From contig JAFYYR010000011.1 in assembly GCA_017557435.1 (NCBI GenBank), positions 1 through 64,000 on the forward strand: 64,000 nt of DNA, written 5' to 3'. Positions 49,336-58,107 of the stretch are shown here, piece after piece. Origin of the DNA: Pseudobutyrivibrio sp. Lineage in GTDB: Bacteria; Bacillota; Clostridia; Lachnospirales; Lachnospiraceae. Position numbers and translations under genes: made by a program. Position 1 is the stretch's first letter. Every line of letters begins with the position of its first letter. The notes below the pieces were generated by a model. The model worked only from the letters and a program-made list of their open reading frames with translations. It was not told the DNA's origin and did no database searches.

Positions 49336-51903
49336 TCAAACTTCGCCCTGCTTCATCCTCTTCTTTTTGATGTACATATTGGCGTCTGCCAGCTCGAAAA
49401 CATCCCCAACTGTAAGGCCCTCCTTGCCGTGGGCTGCACCTACCGCCATAGTCACATGTCCCTTGGCTTTATTTTCCTCATTGGCCTTATCTATTTTTTC
49501 AATCAAAACATCAAGCTTGCTCAAATCCTTGCCCTGAGCAATTACTACAAACTCGTCACCACCCACTCTATATACTGGACTGTGGGCAAAGGCATTACAA
49601 ATAATCATGCATCCCTCTTTGATAAATGCATCTCCAGCCAAATGGCCAAGTGTGTCATTCACATCCTTCAGACCATTCATATCGCAGACTACCAGCGCAT
49701 AGTCCTTTACTTTTCCAGTTTTAATCTGCTCATTCAAAAGGTTCTCCGCCTCTGCATAAGCATTTTTATTTTTAACACCTGTCAGCTCATCAATGTTAGC
49801 CTTCTTCTCTGCCACAGTAAGATTCTTAAGATACTCAAGCTCCTTGCGTTTTTGGGCATCCACATCAATAAGACCTACGATAAGCTGTGTGCCATCTAAT
49901 TCCTCTACAAGTGCTGCCTTTAGCATTACATAGATTGGGTTATCATCTTCAAAGCAGATTCTGTAGGTATATACAAAAATTCCTTCCTTTTCGATGGCTG
50001 CCAAAACATTCTTTTTAGTGAAAACTCTCTTAAATCCCTCTAGATCCTCGTAGAAAACAACGTCAGTGGACTGCCTTACGGTATCCTCAAAGAAATCGTC
50101 TCCTGCGCTATCAAGCTGAAGCTGCTGGAACATATAACTTGTCTTGTACATCACATAGTTACTGGTCTCCGGATTTACGGTAAATATTGAGATAATATCA
50201 CCAGAAAGAGCTGTGATTCTAGCGTAAGTTATTCGCTCTTCCTTGATACGCTCTAGAGTCTCTTGACGACGCATCTGAGCATCTACATTGTTGACACCTA
50301 TGATGACACGGTCCTCACCTGAGCGGACTTTTACGGCCTTCAGATTAACGTATGTAGGTTTCATATTGATGTACATACGATAAGTTATAGAAAACGTGCC
50401 ATGTTCCTTGAGATTTGCAGCCACATTTTCCATAGTCATAGCATCTAAGAAGCTCTCCAAATCAGCACTGTAAACGGTCTTTTTTGCATCCTCTCTCAGC
50501 TGCTTAAAGAAATCCTTACCACTTTTCTCAACAGACAAATCACGGTTTTTACCGTCAGGATTGTACTCCACATATCCACCTGTTTTCATGTCCACAAAAT
50601 ACAGATAAATATAGTCCTCAGCCAGGGCTCTAGCCACATAGTTGTATGTCAAATCATTCTCTTCTTTTGGTCGCTCTGTCACTGAGAGAATTACAATAGC
50701 AAGTGCTGCCATTCCTGTAATTTCATTGACAGCGATTCTTTGAATTAGAAGCTGAACAGTCTTGCCGTCCCTGGTTCTATCATCAATTATTCGCCGCTTA
50801 CCGTCATTGGCACACTGTCTTATAGCATTAAATGTATAATAGCCTGTTCCCCTCTTTGTCTTTTTGAACTCATATACATATGGTTCAGTTGCATTTGGGA
50901 AATTGTTTTCCATAAAACGCTTGAAATTTCTATTGCCCCTGGTGAAATGAATCATCTCATCATTGGCCTCAGTAATTACCATAGGAATGGTGTCAAAATA
51001 GCTGGCAAACTGATCATCTTCCTGACTTAAAAATGACAAATCATACAGGCTGACTCTCCCCACTTCCGAATAGTATGCAGCCTCATCAGGATTCTCAAAT
51101 CCTATTTGCTTGCCGCTTTTATATCTGGCAAAAATTTTCTCCATAGGAATCGGCCTGCAGAAATAAAATCCCTGCATTTTTGAGCAGCCTACCTCCACGA
51201 GAAAGTCCGCCTGTTCCTTTTCTTCAACGCCCTCTGCCGCAGTCTCTATTCCAAGAGACATGGCCATTCTTACAAGCTCAGTAATAACAATATTCGTATT
51301 GTCGGAGGTGCCTATTCTACTAACAAGTCCCACATTTATCTTAAGCAAATCAAATCGAACTCTCTGGATAATAACTGGCGATGCGCTGCCACTGCCGTAG
51401 TCATCCATCCAAACCTTAAAGCCGATTTCCTGGAATCTCTCAAGCTGAGAAAGAACCTGCTCATTATTCCTGTAAATTGCACTCTCTGCAATCTCTATAG
51501 CAATCTTTCCAAATTCAATACCTGCTGCACTAACTCTTTTTACAAACTCCTCTACGATATCGCAGGCAAAGAAATCTATCTGGGAAATATTGATAGATGT
51601 TGTAACCAGATATAGCCCCATTTCCTTCTGCTTTTTCATCTTTTCAAGGACATGGTCAAGCACATACAAATCCAAGGTTGCAATTGCATTTACAGCCTCT
51701 AAAATCGGAACAAATTCCCCTGGATTCAGGACACCCATAATAGGGTCATCCCATCTGACCAGTGCCTCTTCTTCGCAGACTCTTCCATTAACAGCTCGAA
51801 CAATTGGCTGATAGTAGACCTCCAGCCACTCTTCCTCTAAAGCCTTAGGAAAATTCTCCAGCAAATATTTACTTTTGTCGAAAGAGCTATCCTTAGTTAT
51901 CAT
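49336..51903 (-). CDS. EAL-PAS-like-GGDEF c-di-GMP turnover protein
   Basis: An 855-residue soluble protein with an unusual order. The EAL phosphodiesterase domain is first (E-A-L at 46-48, N-I-S, E-I-A-E-S, D-D-Y-G, A-E-G-V-E), then about 400 residues of PAS-like sensor segments, and last a GGDEF domain (motif at 781-785, D-E-L-T-G before it). In the EAL domain the usual K-I-D is K-I-N; the catalytic Lys is kept. No RxxD inhibition site precedes GGDEF. Both activities are plausible. There are no membrane helices, so it probably senses a cytoplasmic signal. It may feed the PilZ protein at 23.1 kb. Confidence 0.88.
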   Translation of the reverse strand: MITKDSSFDKSKYLLENFPKALEEEWLEVYYQPIVRAVNGRVCEEEALVRWDDPIMGVLNPGEFVPILEAVNAIATLDLYVLDHVLEKMKKQKEMGLYLVTTSINISQIDFFACDIVEEFVKRVSAAGIEFGKIAIEIAESAIYRNNEQVLSQLERFQEIGFKVWMDDYGSGSASPVIIQRVRFDLLKINVGLVSRIGTSDNTNIVITELVRMAMSLGIETAAEGVEEKEQADFLVEVGCSKMQGFYFCRPIPMEKIFARYKSGKQIGFENPDEAAYYSEVGRVSLYDLSFLSQEDDQFASYFDTIPMVITEANDEMIHFTRGNRNFKRFMENNFPNATEPYVYEFKKTKRGTGYYTFNAIRQCANDGKRRIIDDRTRDGKTVQLLIQRIAVNEITGMAALAIVILSVTERPKEENDLTYNYVARALAEDYIYLYFVDMKTGGYVEYNPDGKNRDLSVEKSGKDFFKQLREDAKKTVYSADLESFLDAMTMENVAANLKEHGTFSITYRMYINMKPTYVNLKAVKVRSGEDRVIIGVNNVDAQMRRQETLERIKEERITYARITALSGDIISIFTVNPETSNYVMYKTSYMFQQLQLDSAGDDFFEDTVRQSTDVVFYEDLEGFKRVFTKKNVLAAIEKEGIFVYTYRICFEDDNPIYVMLKAALVEELDGTQLIVGLIDVDAQKRKELEYLKNLTVAEKKANIDELTGVKNKNAYAEAENLLNEQIKTGKVKDYALVVCDMNGLKDVNDTLGHLAGDAFIKEGCMIICNAFAHSPVYRVGGDEFVVIAQGKDLSKLDVLIEKIDKANEENKAKGHVTMAVGAAHGKEGLTVGDVFELADANMYIKKKRMKQGEV

Positions 51904-51947
51904 CTTTCATTCCCCGTGTACATCCCCGTAAAACCTTACAATTCTAG

Positions 51948-52628
51948 CTAAACACTCAGTCGTCTTTGAATCTCGCTTACCACTTCTCTACCTTTGAAAA
52001 TGATTGCTCCCACCAAAAGTACAAAGCCTACAAGCAAGCAAATTATCCATTCAATAGGACAATTCTTCTGGAAAATATAAAATGCAATATATGGCAAAAT
52101 ACCTATCAACACATTGGTAAGAAGGTAGGCCATGGAATTGCCACTTTTATCAATCATGGCAAATATAAAGTTGGCCACCATTGTAGCCATAACAATATTT
52201 GGCAAAACCCAATAAACAACTACTCTAATGAATCCCATGTAGTATGCTGTGACCATAAGCATTATCATCACAACCACAACAAATATAGATAGAATTCTAG
52301 ATGGGCTCATTCCCCTTTTGAAAAGTCTTATGATTCCAAACTCAAAGGCAAGCAGCCACATTAACACAAGCAGACTCCAATGGATTTTCTCAAATGGGCC
52401 ATCAAATGCTGCTGGATGAAGTCCAAATAAAAAATCTATTCCAAGTGCTGCAATAATAAGAATCCATACTATAAAAAGCTGCAACTTATAGAAAAATGAC
52501 TGTATCTTTAAAATGGTCTGAGTTGGGAAATATCTTTCCTCAGCCTCTCCCACCATTTTGCTCTGGCAAAATGGACATTTCTTCAGGTCTCCACCAACCT
52601 GTATCTTACAATAAGGACAATTTTTCAT
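51948..52628 (-). CDS. Zinc-ribbon membrane protein (DUF6320-like)
   Basis: A 226-residue protein. An N-terminal zinc ribbon (C4, C7, C18, C21) precedes six hydrophobic segments between about 45 and 215. It resembles the DUF6320 family as I remember it. It is the last gene of a set with an acyltransferase and an esterase and overlaps the acyltransferase stop by one base. Function unknown; lipid or acyl-chain handling is possible from context. Confidence 0.7.
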   Translation of the reverse strand: MKNCPYCKIQVGGDLKKCPFCQSKMVGEAEERYFPTQTILKIQSFFYKLQLFIVWILIIAALGIDFLFGLHPAAFDGPFEKIHWSLLVLMWLLAFEFGIIRLFKRGMSPSRILSIFVVVVMIMLMVTAYYMGFIRVVVYWVLPNIVMATMVANFIFAMIDKSGNSMAYLLTNVLIGILPYIAFYIFQKNCPIEWIICLLVGFVLLVGAIIFKGREVVSEIQRRLSV

Positions 52629-53875
52629 TATCGAATCACCTCCGTAGCATATGCTTTAACTTTCATGCCGTCTTCGCTAAGTCCTCGCACAAAATTCTTG
52701 ATAACGCGAGTGTTTGAATAAGGTGAGGTGACTCCTAGTGTAAGTACACCGTTGTAGCTTGACATAACCATAAATAAATTTGAAGAACTGCAGAATCCAG
52801 AATAGTTCTGAATCATAGATGTCAGCTCCTCAGGTGGACGCTGCACTCCCAAATTAGAAAGTACAACAGACACCTTTTTATCTGTAACTTTTGAGCCATA
52901 GCGGACAACCAACTGCTTGATAAAAAGTGGTACCGCTCTAACTGGAATAACATATTCCATGGTCTCAAAATTATCCATCTGCTTTTTAATATTTTCTTCT
53001 GTTAAATTTGCCTTGAGCTTTTCGTCAAACTCCTTGGCCAAATCCCCTAGTGAAATATCCTCTGTAAAAATATGGGATACATTTATATTGTTAAAAAAGT
53101 TTCTCGATGTCTTGCTAGGATAATAATTTCTAAGATTAACTGGCATTGACACATTGATTGGCATTTTCAACTTGCGAGGTGGCATATCTGCCTTGATTGC
53201 GAGCATAAGTCTTGCGCCTATATAGCTTGTAAGTCCTACTCCCATTTCCTTGGCCTTTGGAAGAATATCCTCTGTAGGAACCTGAAGCTCGAAAAACTGA
53301 AGCTGGTCGTATGGAAGCTTAAGTCCGCTTGGATGGTATGCGTACTTAAGTGATGATGGCTTAAGTCCCATGCTTCCAAAGAACTGCTTGTAGCTGTCCT
53401 GATTCAAGTCATCCTCTGATGCGCCTGAATGGATTACAATATCCTCAAATCTATCTGGATACTTAAGTCCCAAATAATTTGAAACAATAATATTTAAAAA
53501 CTCAATTGCACCTGTTCCATCTGATATTGCATGGAACAAATCAAGATTAATTCTGTTGTTATAGTAGGTCACTCTGTAGTGAAGCATGGCCCTTCCTGGC
53601 TTGTAAAGTATAGGACAAACTCTGCCGTGCTCCTCTGTAACAACTGGCTGAATATCTGTGTCCTCCATGTAATGCCAGAAAATTCCTCGTCTAATTCTAA
53701 CCTGAAACTGTGGTCTCTCCTGAATTGCAAGTAGTACCGCTTCCTGTAAAAGCTCTGGGTCTACCTCGTCCCAGAGAGTACAACTAACTCTAAGTGTTCT
53801 TGTGTCTCTTTTAGCTGCTGTAGCAAGAAATACCTTTGCTACGTTGTCAACTTTGTACCAATTATCTCGTGCCAT
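52628..53875 (-). CDS. HxxxDG acyltransferase / condensation-like protein
   Basis: A 415-residue protein of the chloramphenicol-acetyltransferase-like fold, nearest in style to alcohol acetyltransferases and condensation domains. The catalytic H-A-I-S-D-G is at 115-120. A second family segment, P-I-N-V-S-M-P-V-N-L-R, lies near 245 and S-N-L-G near 350. There is no carrier-protein or adenylation domain, so it is not part of an NRPS here. It would join an acyl group to an alcohol or amine. Middle gene of three. Confidence 0.78.
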   Translation of the reverse strand: MARDNWYKVDNVAKVFLATAAKRDTRTLRVSCTLWDEVDPELLQEAVLLAIQERPQFQVRIRRGIFWHYMEDTDIQPVVTEEHGRVCPILYKPGRAMLHYRVTYYNNRINLDLFHAISDGTGAIEFLNIIVSNYLGLKYPDRFEDIVIHSGASEDDLNQDSYKQFFGSMGLKPSSLKYAYHPSGLKLPYDQLQFFELQVPTEDILPKAKEMGVGLTSYIGARLMLAIKADMPPRKLKMPINVSMPVNLRNYYPSKTSRNFFNNINVSHIFTEDISLGDLAKEFDEKLKANLTEENIKKQMDNFETMEYVIPVRAVPLFIKQLVVRYGSKVTDKKVSVVLSNLGVQRPPEELTSMIQNYSGFCSSSNLFMVMSSYNGVLTLGVTSPYSNTRVIKNFVRGLSEDGMKVKAYATEVIR

Positions 53876-53884
53876 TATTACTCC

Positions 53885-54805
53885 TTATGCATTGTATATT
53901 TCCTCAGCAATGAATTTCGCTATACGCCTCATTGCACGCCCCGCCACTGGAAGTGGCAATTGCTGGTATACATGCCAACCATCTTTTTCAATATCAATAG
54001 TGGATTTCACCCCAGCTTTTGTCATTTTCTTGTTAAGCTGGACGCTATCCTCAAGCAGGATTTCGTTTTTGCCTACCATAATATACGTAGGTGGAAATCC
54101 TGAAAAATCTCCAAATAAAGGACTGTATTTAGGCTCCGCTGGATCTGCCTTTTCTCCTATAAATGCCTCTCGAACTCCCACCACATACTTATATGTGAGA
54201 ATCGGGTCCTTGGTCTTATAGGTCTCATAACTGGAAGATGTTGCCGTCATATCTGTCCATGGACTCATTACAATAAGAGCTCTAGGTGCCATTCGATTTT
54301 CTCCAAGCAGCCGCTGTGTCAGAGAAAGAACAAGATGCCCTCCTGCAGAATCTCCTGACATCAAAATATTTTTTGCACTAAATCCCTTCTCAAGTAAATA
54401 ATTCCAAATTACCTCACCATCATCTATAGGTGCTGGGAATTTGTGCTCAGGGGCAAGCCTGTATTCAAATGATACCACAGAAAATCCCGTAGCCAGTGCA
54501 AGCTTAGCTCCAAGTATTCTCCCATAGCCCAAGCCTCCACATACATATCCTCCGCCATGGGCATACAAAATCACATAGGTAGGATTATGAGCCAGCACAG
54601 GACTTATCCACTCGCATGGAATATCTCCTACCTTAAATGATTCTATTTCCACATCTCCAGTAGGGGCTGCCAGCTTACCAGCCAGCTCCATAGCAGATCG
54701 CTGCTTTTTCAAATCCTCTTCTGTAAGGGAATTTCCAGTTATTGAATTGAAGGCCTTGATTGCTTTCATCAAGGGGTCGTTCCAGTTAATTCTCAGTAAA
54801 GCCAT
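53885..54805 (-). CDS. HSL-type alpha/beta hydrolase (esterase)
   Basis: A 306-residue esterase. The H-G-G-G oxyanion motif is at 83-86 and the nucleophile Ser153 in G-D-S-A-G-G (151-156). The Asp is probably in the M-V-G-K-N-E-I-L-L-E-D segment and the His in D-G-W-H-V-Y. Short to medium acyl esters are the usual substrates. First gene of a three-gene unit, nine bases before the acyltransferase. Confidence 0.88.
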   Translation of the reverse strand: MALLRINWNDPLMKAIKAFNSITGNSLTEEDLKKQRSAMELAGKLAAPTGDVEIESFKVGDIPCEWISPVLAHNPTYVILYAHGGGYVCGGLGYGRILGAKLALATGFSVVSFEYRLAPEHKFPAPIDDGEVIWNYLLEKGFSAKNILMSGDSAGGHLVLSLTQRLLGENRMAPRALIVMSPWTDMTATSSSYETYKTKDPILTYKYVVGVREAFIGEKADPAEPKYSPLFGDFSGFPPTYIMVGKNEILLEDSVQLNKKMTKAGVKSTIDIEKDGWHVYQQLPLPVAGRAMRRIAKFIAEEIYNA

Positions 54806-55006
54806 ATAATTCCCCTTTTTAACATCTTATGGATTAATTATAATTATTCTTTCGTAAAATTTCATTAAGAAATGGTAACCATTCTGTTAAATCGAAGAAC
54901 ACAGAATTTTCACATTTTAGTCACAACTTGGCACCATTTGTCTATAAACAAGTGCTAGAATTGTTTTTGTAGGAAAGACTAATGTCTTTTTAGGGGAGGC
55001 GCAGAT

Positions 55007-55204
55007 ATGGATATTGCCCAGATCTCAATGAACCTTAGTCAAAATAAGCTTATGTCGGCCGTGGGAACGTCGATGCTTAGCAAGTCTTTGGACCTCGCAG
55101 AGGGACAGGCCCAGATGCTTGCAGAGGGGATGAATATGAATTCACCTTCTCTTGAGAGTTTGGTTTACCCTACTTCTGGCACTTCCATTGATCTACGCAT
55201 ATGA
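55007..55204 (+). CDS. YjfB-like putative motility protein
   Basis: A 65-residue protein with M-D-I-A-Q-I-S-M-N-L-S-Q at the start, a central amphipathic helix and S-G-T-S-I-D-L-R-I at the end. This is the pattern of the small YjfB family found beside motility genes. GGGGAGG precedes the ATG. A small hairpin AAAGAC/GTCTTT with T-rich tail (about 54974-54992) lies in the leader. Its molecular role is unknown. Confidence 0.82.
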   Translation: MDIAQISMNLSQNKLMSAVGTSMLSKSLDLAEGQAQMLAEGMNMNSPSLESLVYPTSGTSIDLRI

Positions 55205-55227
55205 ACGATTGGGTGTTATATAATTAA

Positions 55228-55250
55228 GGGCTCGCCTCGTTGGCGAGCCC
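55228..55250 (+). terminator. Hairpin after the YjfB-like gene
   Basis: A 9-bp stem GGGCTCGCC / GGCGAGCCC with a 5-nt loop, followed by TCGTTCTG. The T-run is weak, but position and strength suggest a terminator. Confidence 0.65.
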
Positions 55251-55395
55251 TCGTTCTGTCCACACAGATTGTTTTTCTTAGCATATTTCTTATTCTAAAT
55301 TTCCTGTACAGTAATTCACAAATAAACTTTTATTTTGCAAGGTTTATTCACATATTTACCATTGTTCCTTCAGAAATGGATTGTATTATTACTAT

Positions 55396-55477
55396 ATCGC
55401 AAGACAGAAGCGATGAACCATTTTTTTCATAACATTATTCTCCCTTTTAGAAAAGGACGTCCCGCCGACGTCCTTTT
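55396..55477 (-). ncRNA. Two-hairpin element, copy B
   Basis: On the minus strand: an 11-bp stem AAAAGGACGTC / GACGTCCTTTT with loop GGCGG (55451-55477), the 27-nt linker identical to copy A (55422-55448), then ATCGC / GCGAT (55396-55414). The stems differ in sequence from copy A but keep their pairing. It follows the RACo-like gene by about seven bases and could act as its terminator, yet copy A is not after any gene in its direction. The linker's second ATG would start a 12-residue peptide (M-K-K-M-V-H-R...). The rest of 55251-55395 holds no gene. Confidence 0.6.
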
Positions 55478-55484
55478 CACTTTG

Positions 55485-56984
55485 TTATAATGTTAAATTT
55501 TCTAAAAACAGTTTCTCAAATTCTGGATTGGTGGCCATGATAATAACTCTGGATTTCTCCTTTATCTCCTTTAGTGCATCTTCATCCTGCTCTGTGATAA
55601 ATGCAATATTTCCAAGAAGTGAAGTGTTTCCTGCAGCCTCAAATTTGTTAATAAGTTCCTTTGGGAAAATACTAATGCCTGCTGCGGACCACACACCAAT
55701 TGATGCTCCAAGGCCGCCAGAAACATATAGGTGCTCTATATCTTCAAGCTCAATATTGGACTCTCTGACAAGTAATGTGATAGCTGAATAAATTGCAGAC
55801 TTAGCAAGGAGTACCTGCTGAATATCCTCTCCTGTAATGACGATACCATCTGCCACAGGAAAACCATTTTCTGCATATTCCTCTGTCAAAAGTCCACCAG
55901 AATCTATAATGTCATTTCTATATAACTCTGAAATCAAATCGATGACACCACTTCCGCATATACCGATTGGAGCCTCGCCACCGATAGTTGTGTACTTAAC
56001 TTTCCCGTTGGAAATGGAAATGTGATTGATAGCACCTCTGATTGAAGCCACGCCACAGTGCAGGTTTGCTCCCTCTAGAGCTGGACCAGCTGAGGCAGAT
56101 GTACACAGGTATTCATTGCCATCAAACAAAACTATCTCCGCATTTGTTCCCAAATCCACAAATAGATAGTTCTTTGGAGCCTTCTTTTTCTTGATGTAAT
56201 AAAGTCCCGACACAATATCTCCGCCGATAAAGGCAGATATAGATGGCATAAAGAATATATCTTTATAATCATGGGCAAATCTCACACTATCAAGTGTGTA
56301 TGGCACAAATGGGTATTTGGCCATGCCATCCACCGGGTAATGTAAGAAAAGGTGGGTCATTACTGTATTGCCAGCAATAACCACTCTATGCATAAGATAA
56401 TCTTCGCCTATTATCTTTTGTCCCAGGTTCATCAAGTCATTTCTGACAGCATTCATCAATTCCTCATCATGGCCTTCCATGGCAGCCTTGATTCGAGACA
56501 TTACATCTGCCCCGTAACCAGTCTGGCTGTTGGTGCAATTCTGCTGTCTAAGAATTTTGCCTGTGTGCAAGTCCACCACTGCCGCAGCAATGGTGGTAGT
56601 ACCAATATCTACAGCAATAGCGATATTGGTCTTATCAAGAGGCAAGTTTTCATCTGCAATAAGAATATCTGGGGATTGAATTTCAGAAACCAAAGAACGA
56701 GGCACCTGAATCTTACAGTCCTTGGTGATGATACACTTGCAACCCAGTCTCCAGCCATTTCTCAAATCATTGAAATCGATACCTCGCTCGTCTGCAGAGG
56801 TAATCTCAGGAGCACCATAGGCAAATCGCACAGCACAGCTCATACACTTGCCGGCGCCACCACAAGGTCTGTAAAAATTGATTCCAAGTTGCTTCATAAC
56901 CTCAACAAAAGAAATGTCCTCAAAACTAACGAGGACATATTCTTTTTCAGGTTCGATACCATCAATTACAATTTTAATTTCCAT
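55485..56984 (-). CDS. RACo-like ASKHA protein with N-terminal 2Fe-2S ferredoxin domain (DUF4445 family)
   Basis: A 499-residue protein. A 2Fe-2S ferredoxin domain (C41, C47, C50, C82) and a linker precede an ASKHA ATPase domain (V-D-I-G-T-T-T near residue 120, D-L-G-T-N-A-E, and G-G-L-G near the C-terminus). Characterised relatives (RACo) use ATP to re-reduce Co(II) corrinoid proteins of methyltransferase systems. No corrinoid protein or methyltransferase is in this window. It is the last gene of a housekeeping-type operon, overlapping the phosphoesterase by 11 bp. Confidence 0.83.
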   Translation of the reverse strand: MEIKIVIDGIEPEKEYVLVSFEDISFVEVMKQLGINFYRPCGGAGKCMSCAVRFAYGAPEITSADERGIDFNDLRNGWRLGCKCIITKDCKIQVPRSLVSEIQSPDILIADENLPLDKTNIAIAVDIGTTTIAAAVVDLHTGKILRQQNCTNSQTGYGADVMSRIKAAMEGHDEELMNAVRNDLMNLGQKIIGEDYLMHRVVIAGNTVMTHLFLHYPVDGMAKYPFVPYTLDSVRFAHDYKDIFFMPSISAFIGGDIVSGLYYIKKKKAPKNYLFVDLGTNAEIVLFDGNEYLCTSASAGPALEGANLHCGVASIRGAINHISISNGKVKYTTIGGEAPIGICGSGVIDLISELYRNDIIDSGGLLTEEYAENGFPVADGIVITGEDIQQVLLAKSAIYSAITLLVRESNIELEDIEHLYVSGGLGASIGVWSAAGISIFPKELINKFEAAGNTSLLGNIAFITEQDEDALKEIKEKSRVIIMATNPEFEKLFLENLTL

Positions 56985-57477
56985 GTTTTCTATCGTATTC
57001 CTCTAATGAATGTAAAATGAATTTCATCTCACCTTCATTATCCACCATAATTGTCATATAAGTGTGTTCACGACTATTTTGTCTTGGGAAAGCTATGCTT
57101 CCTGGATTGGCAATAATCAAATCCTCATAGTAGTCGATTGTAGGAACGTGGGTGTGACCGTATAGGACAATGTCGCAGCCCTTTTCTCTAGCAGCTGCTG
57201 CAATCCTCTCATAACTGAGTCCCACACCATAATAATGACCGTGGGTAAGCATAATAGTATGCTTGCCTACCTCTAACACTACTTCATTTGGAAGATTGGT
57301 ACCCCAGTCACAATTGCCGCATACACACTCAACTGGAGCATCTGTCATCATCCATATTCTCTCTTCCACACCCTGACCATCTCCAAGATGAAAAATTCTA
57401 TCTGGCTTTTCTTTCTCAATAACATCGCTGAGATTCTCTGACATGCCATGGGTATCACTAACAACTAATATTTTCAT
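56974..57477 (-). CDS. YfcE/MJ0936-type metallophosphoesterase
   Basis: A 167-residue phosphodiesterase with the five calcineurin-like blocks: D-T-H-G, H-L-G-D-G, G-N-C-D, L-T-H-G-H and G-H-T-H-V-P. Small-molecule phosphodiester activity is usual, with the natural substrate unknown. It overlaps rdgB by 20 bp, an arrangement common in Firmicutes. Confidence 0.92.
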   Translation of the reverse strand: MKILVVSDTHGMSENLSDVIEKEKPDRIFHLGDGQGVEERIWMMTDAPVECVCGNCDWGTNLPNEVVLEVGKHTIMLTHGHYYGVGLSYERIAAAAREKGCDIVLYGHTHVPTIDYYEDLIIANPGSIAFPRQNSREHTYMTIMVDNEGEMKFILHSLEEYDRKHGN

Positions 57478-58069
57478 GCTTAACTATTTCTTCCTTTATC
57501 ATTCTAAGAGCCTGACCTCTGTGGCTAATTGCATTTTTCTCCTCTGGAGAAATGCTTGCTGTGCTCACATCCTTGTCCCAGAGATAAAAAATAGGGTCGT
57601 AGCCAAAACCATTTTCGCCCATTGGCTCCCAGCCGATGTAGCCCTCGATAGTGCCTCTTACTACAGCCTCGTCTCCTCCTGGGAAAACTGCTGATACCGC
57701 ACATACGAATCTGGCACTTCTATCTTCTTTTGCCACTCCATCAAGGCGCTCAATTAGATTAGCATTTTTAATATCGTATGATGTATCCTCGCCCATGTAT
57801 CTGGCAGAATAAATGCCTGGCTCCTTGTTAAGTGCATCAATTTCAAGTCCACTGTCATCTGCAAGAATTATTGCATCACTTGCCTCTTTTGCAATGGCGC
57901 GTGCTTTTATCAGAGAATTCTCCTCAAAGGTGGTTCCATTTTCCACAATATCCACATCAATGCCTGCTTCCTTCATTGACTGAATATCGTATTTTTCCTC
58001 CCCGAGAATCTCACGAATCTCTCTCATTTTGTTTGCATTTCCTGTTGCAAAAATAATTCTAGTCTTCAT
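57458..58069 (-). CDS. rdgB: XTP/dITP pyrophosphatase (RdgB/HAM1)
   Basis: A 203-residue house-cleaning enzyme removing non-canonical purine triphosphates. It has the A-T-G-N-A-N-K substrate loop, D-D-S-G-L-E and the G-F-G-Y-D-P-I-F and S-H-R-G-Q-A motifs. Two adjacent ATGs exist; the second (58069) has the better spacing from GGAG. Confidence 0.95.
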   Translation of the reverse strand: MKTRIIFATGNANKMREIREILGEEKYDIQSMKEAGIDVDIVENGTTFEENSLIKARAIAKEASDAIILADDSGLEIDALNKEPGIYSARYMGEDTSYDIKNANLIERLDGVAKEDRSARFVCAVSAVFPGGDEAVVRGTIEGYIGWEPMGENGFGYDPIFYLWDKDVSTASISPEEKNAISHRGQALRMIKEEIVKHENISC

Positions 58070-58107
58070 CATTCTCCAATCTGCCAGTGGCTCCTATAGC
58101 TTACCGA

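Noticed and set aside
54935..54960. Sigma-54-like promoter before the YjfB-like gene
   Set aside because: TTGGCAC is present, but the -12 GC element does not follow at the required distance.
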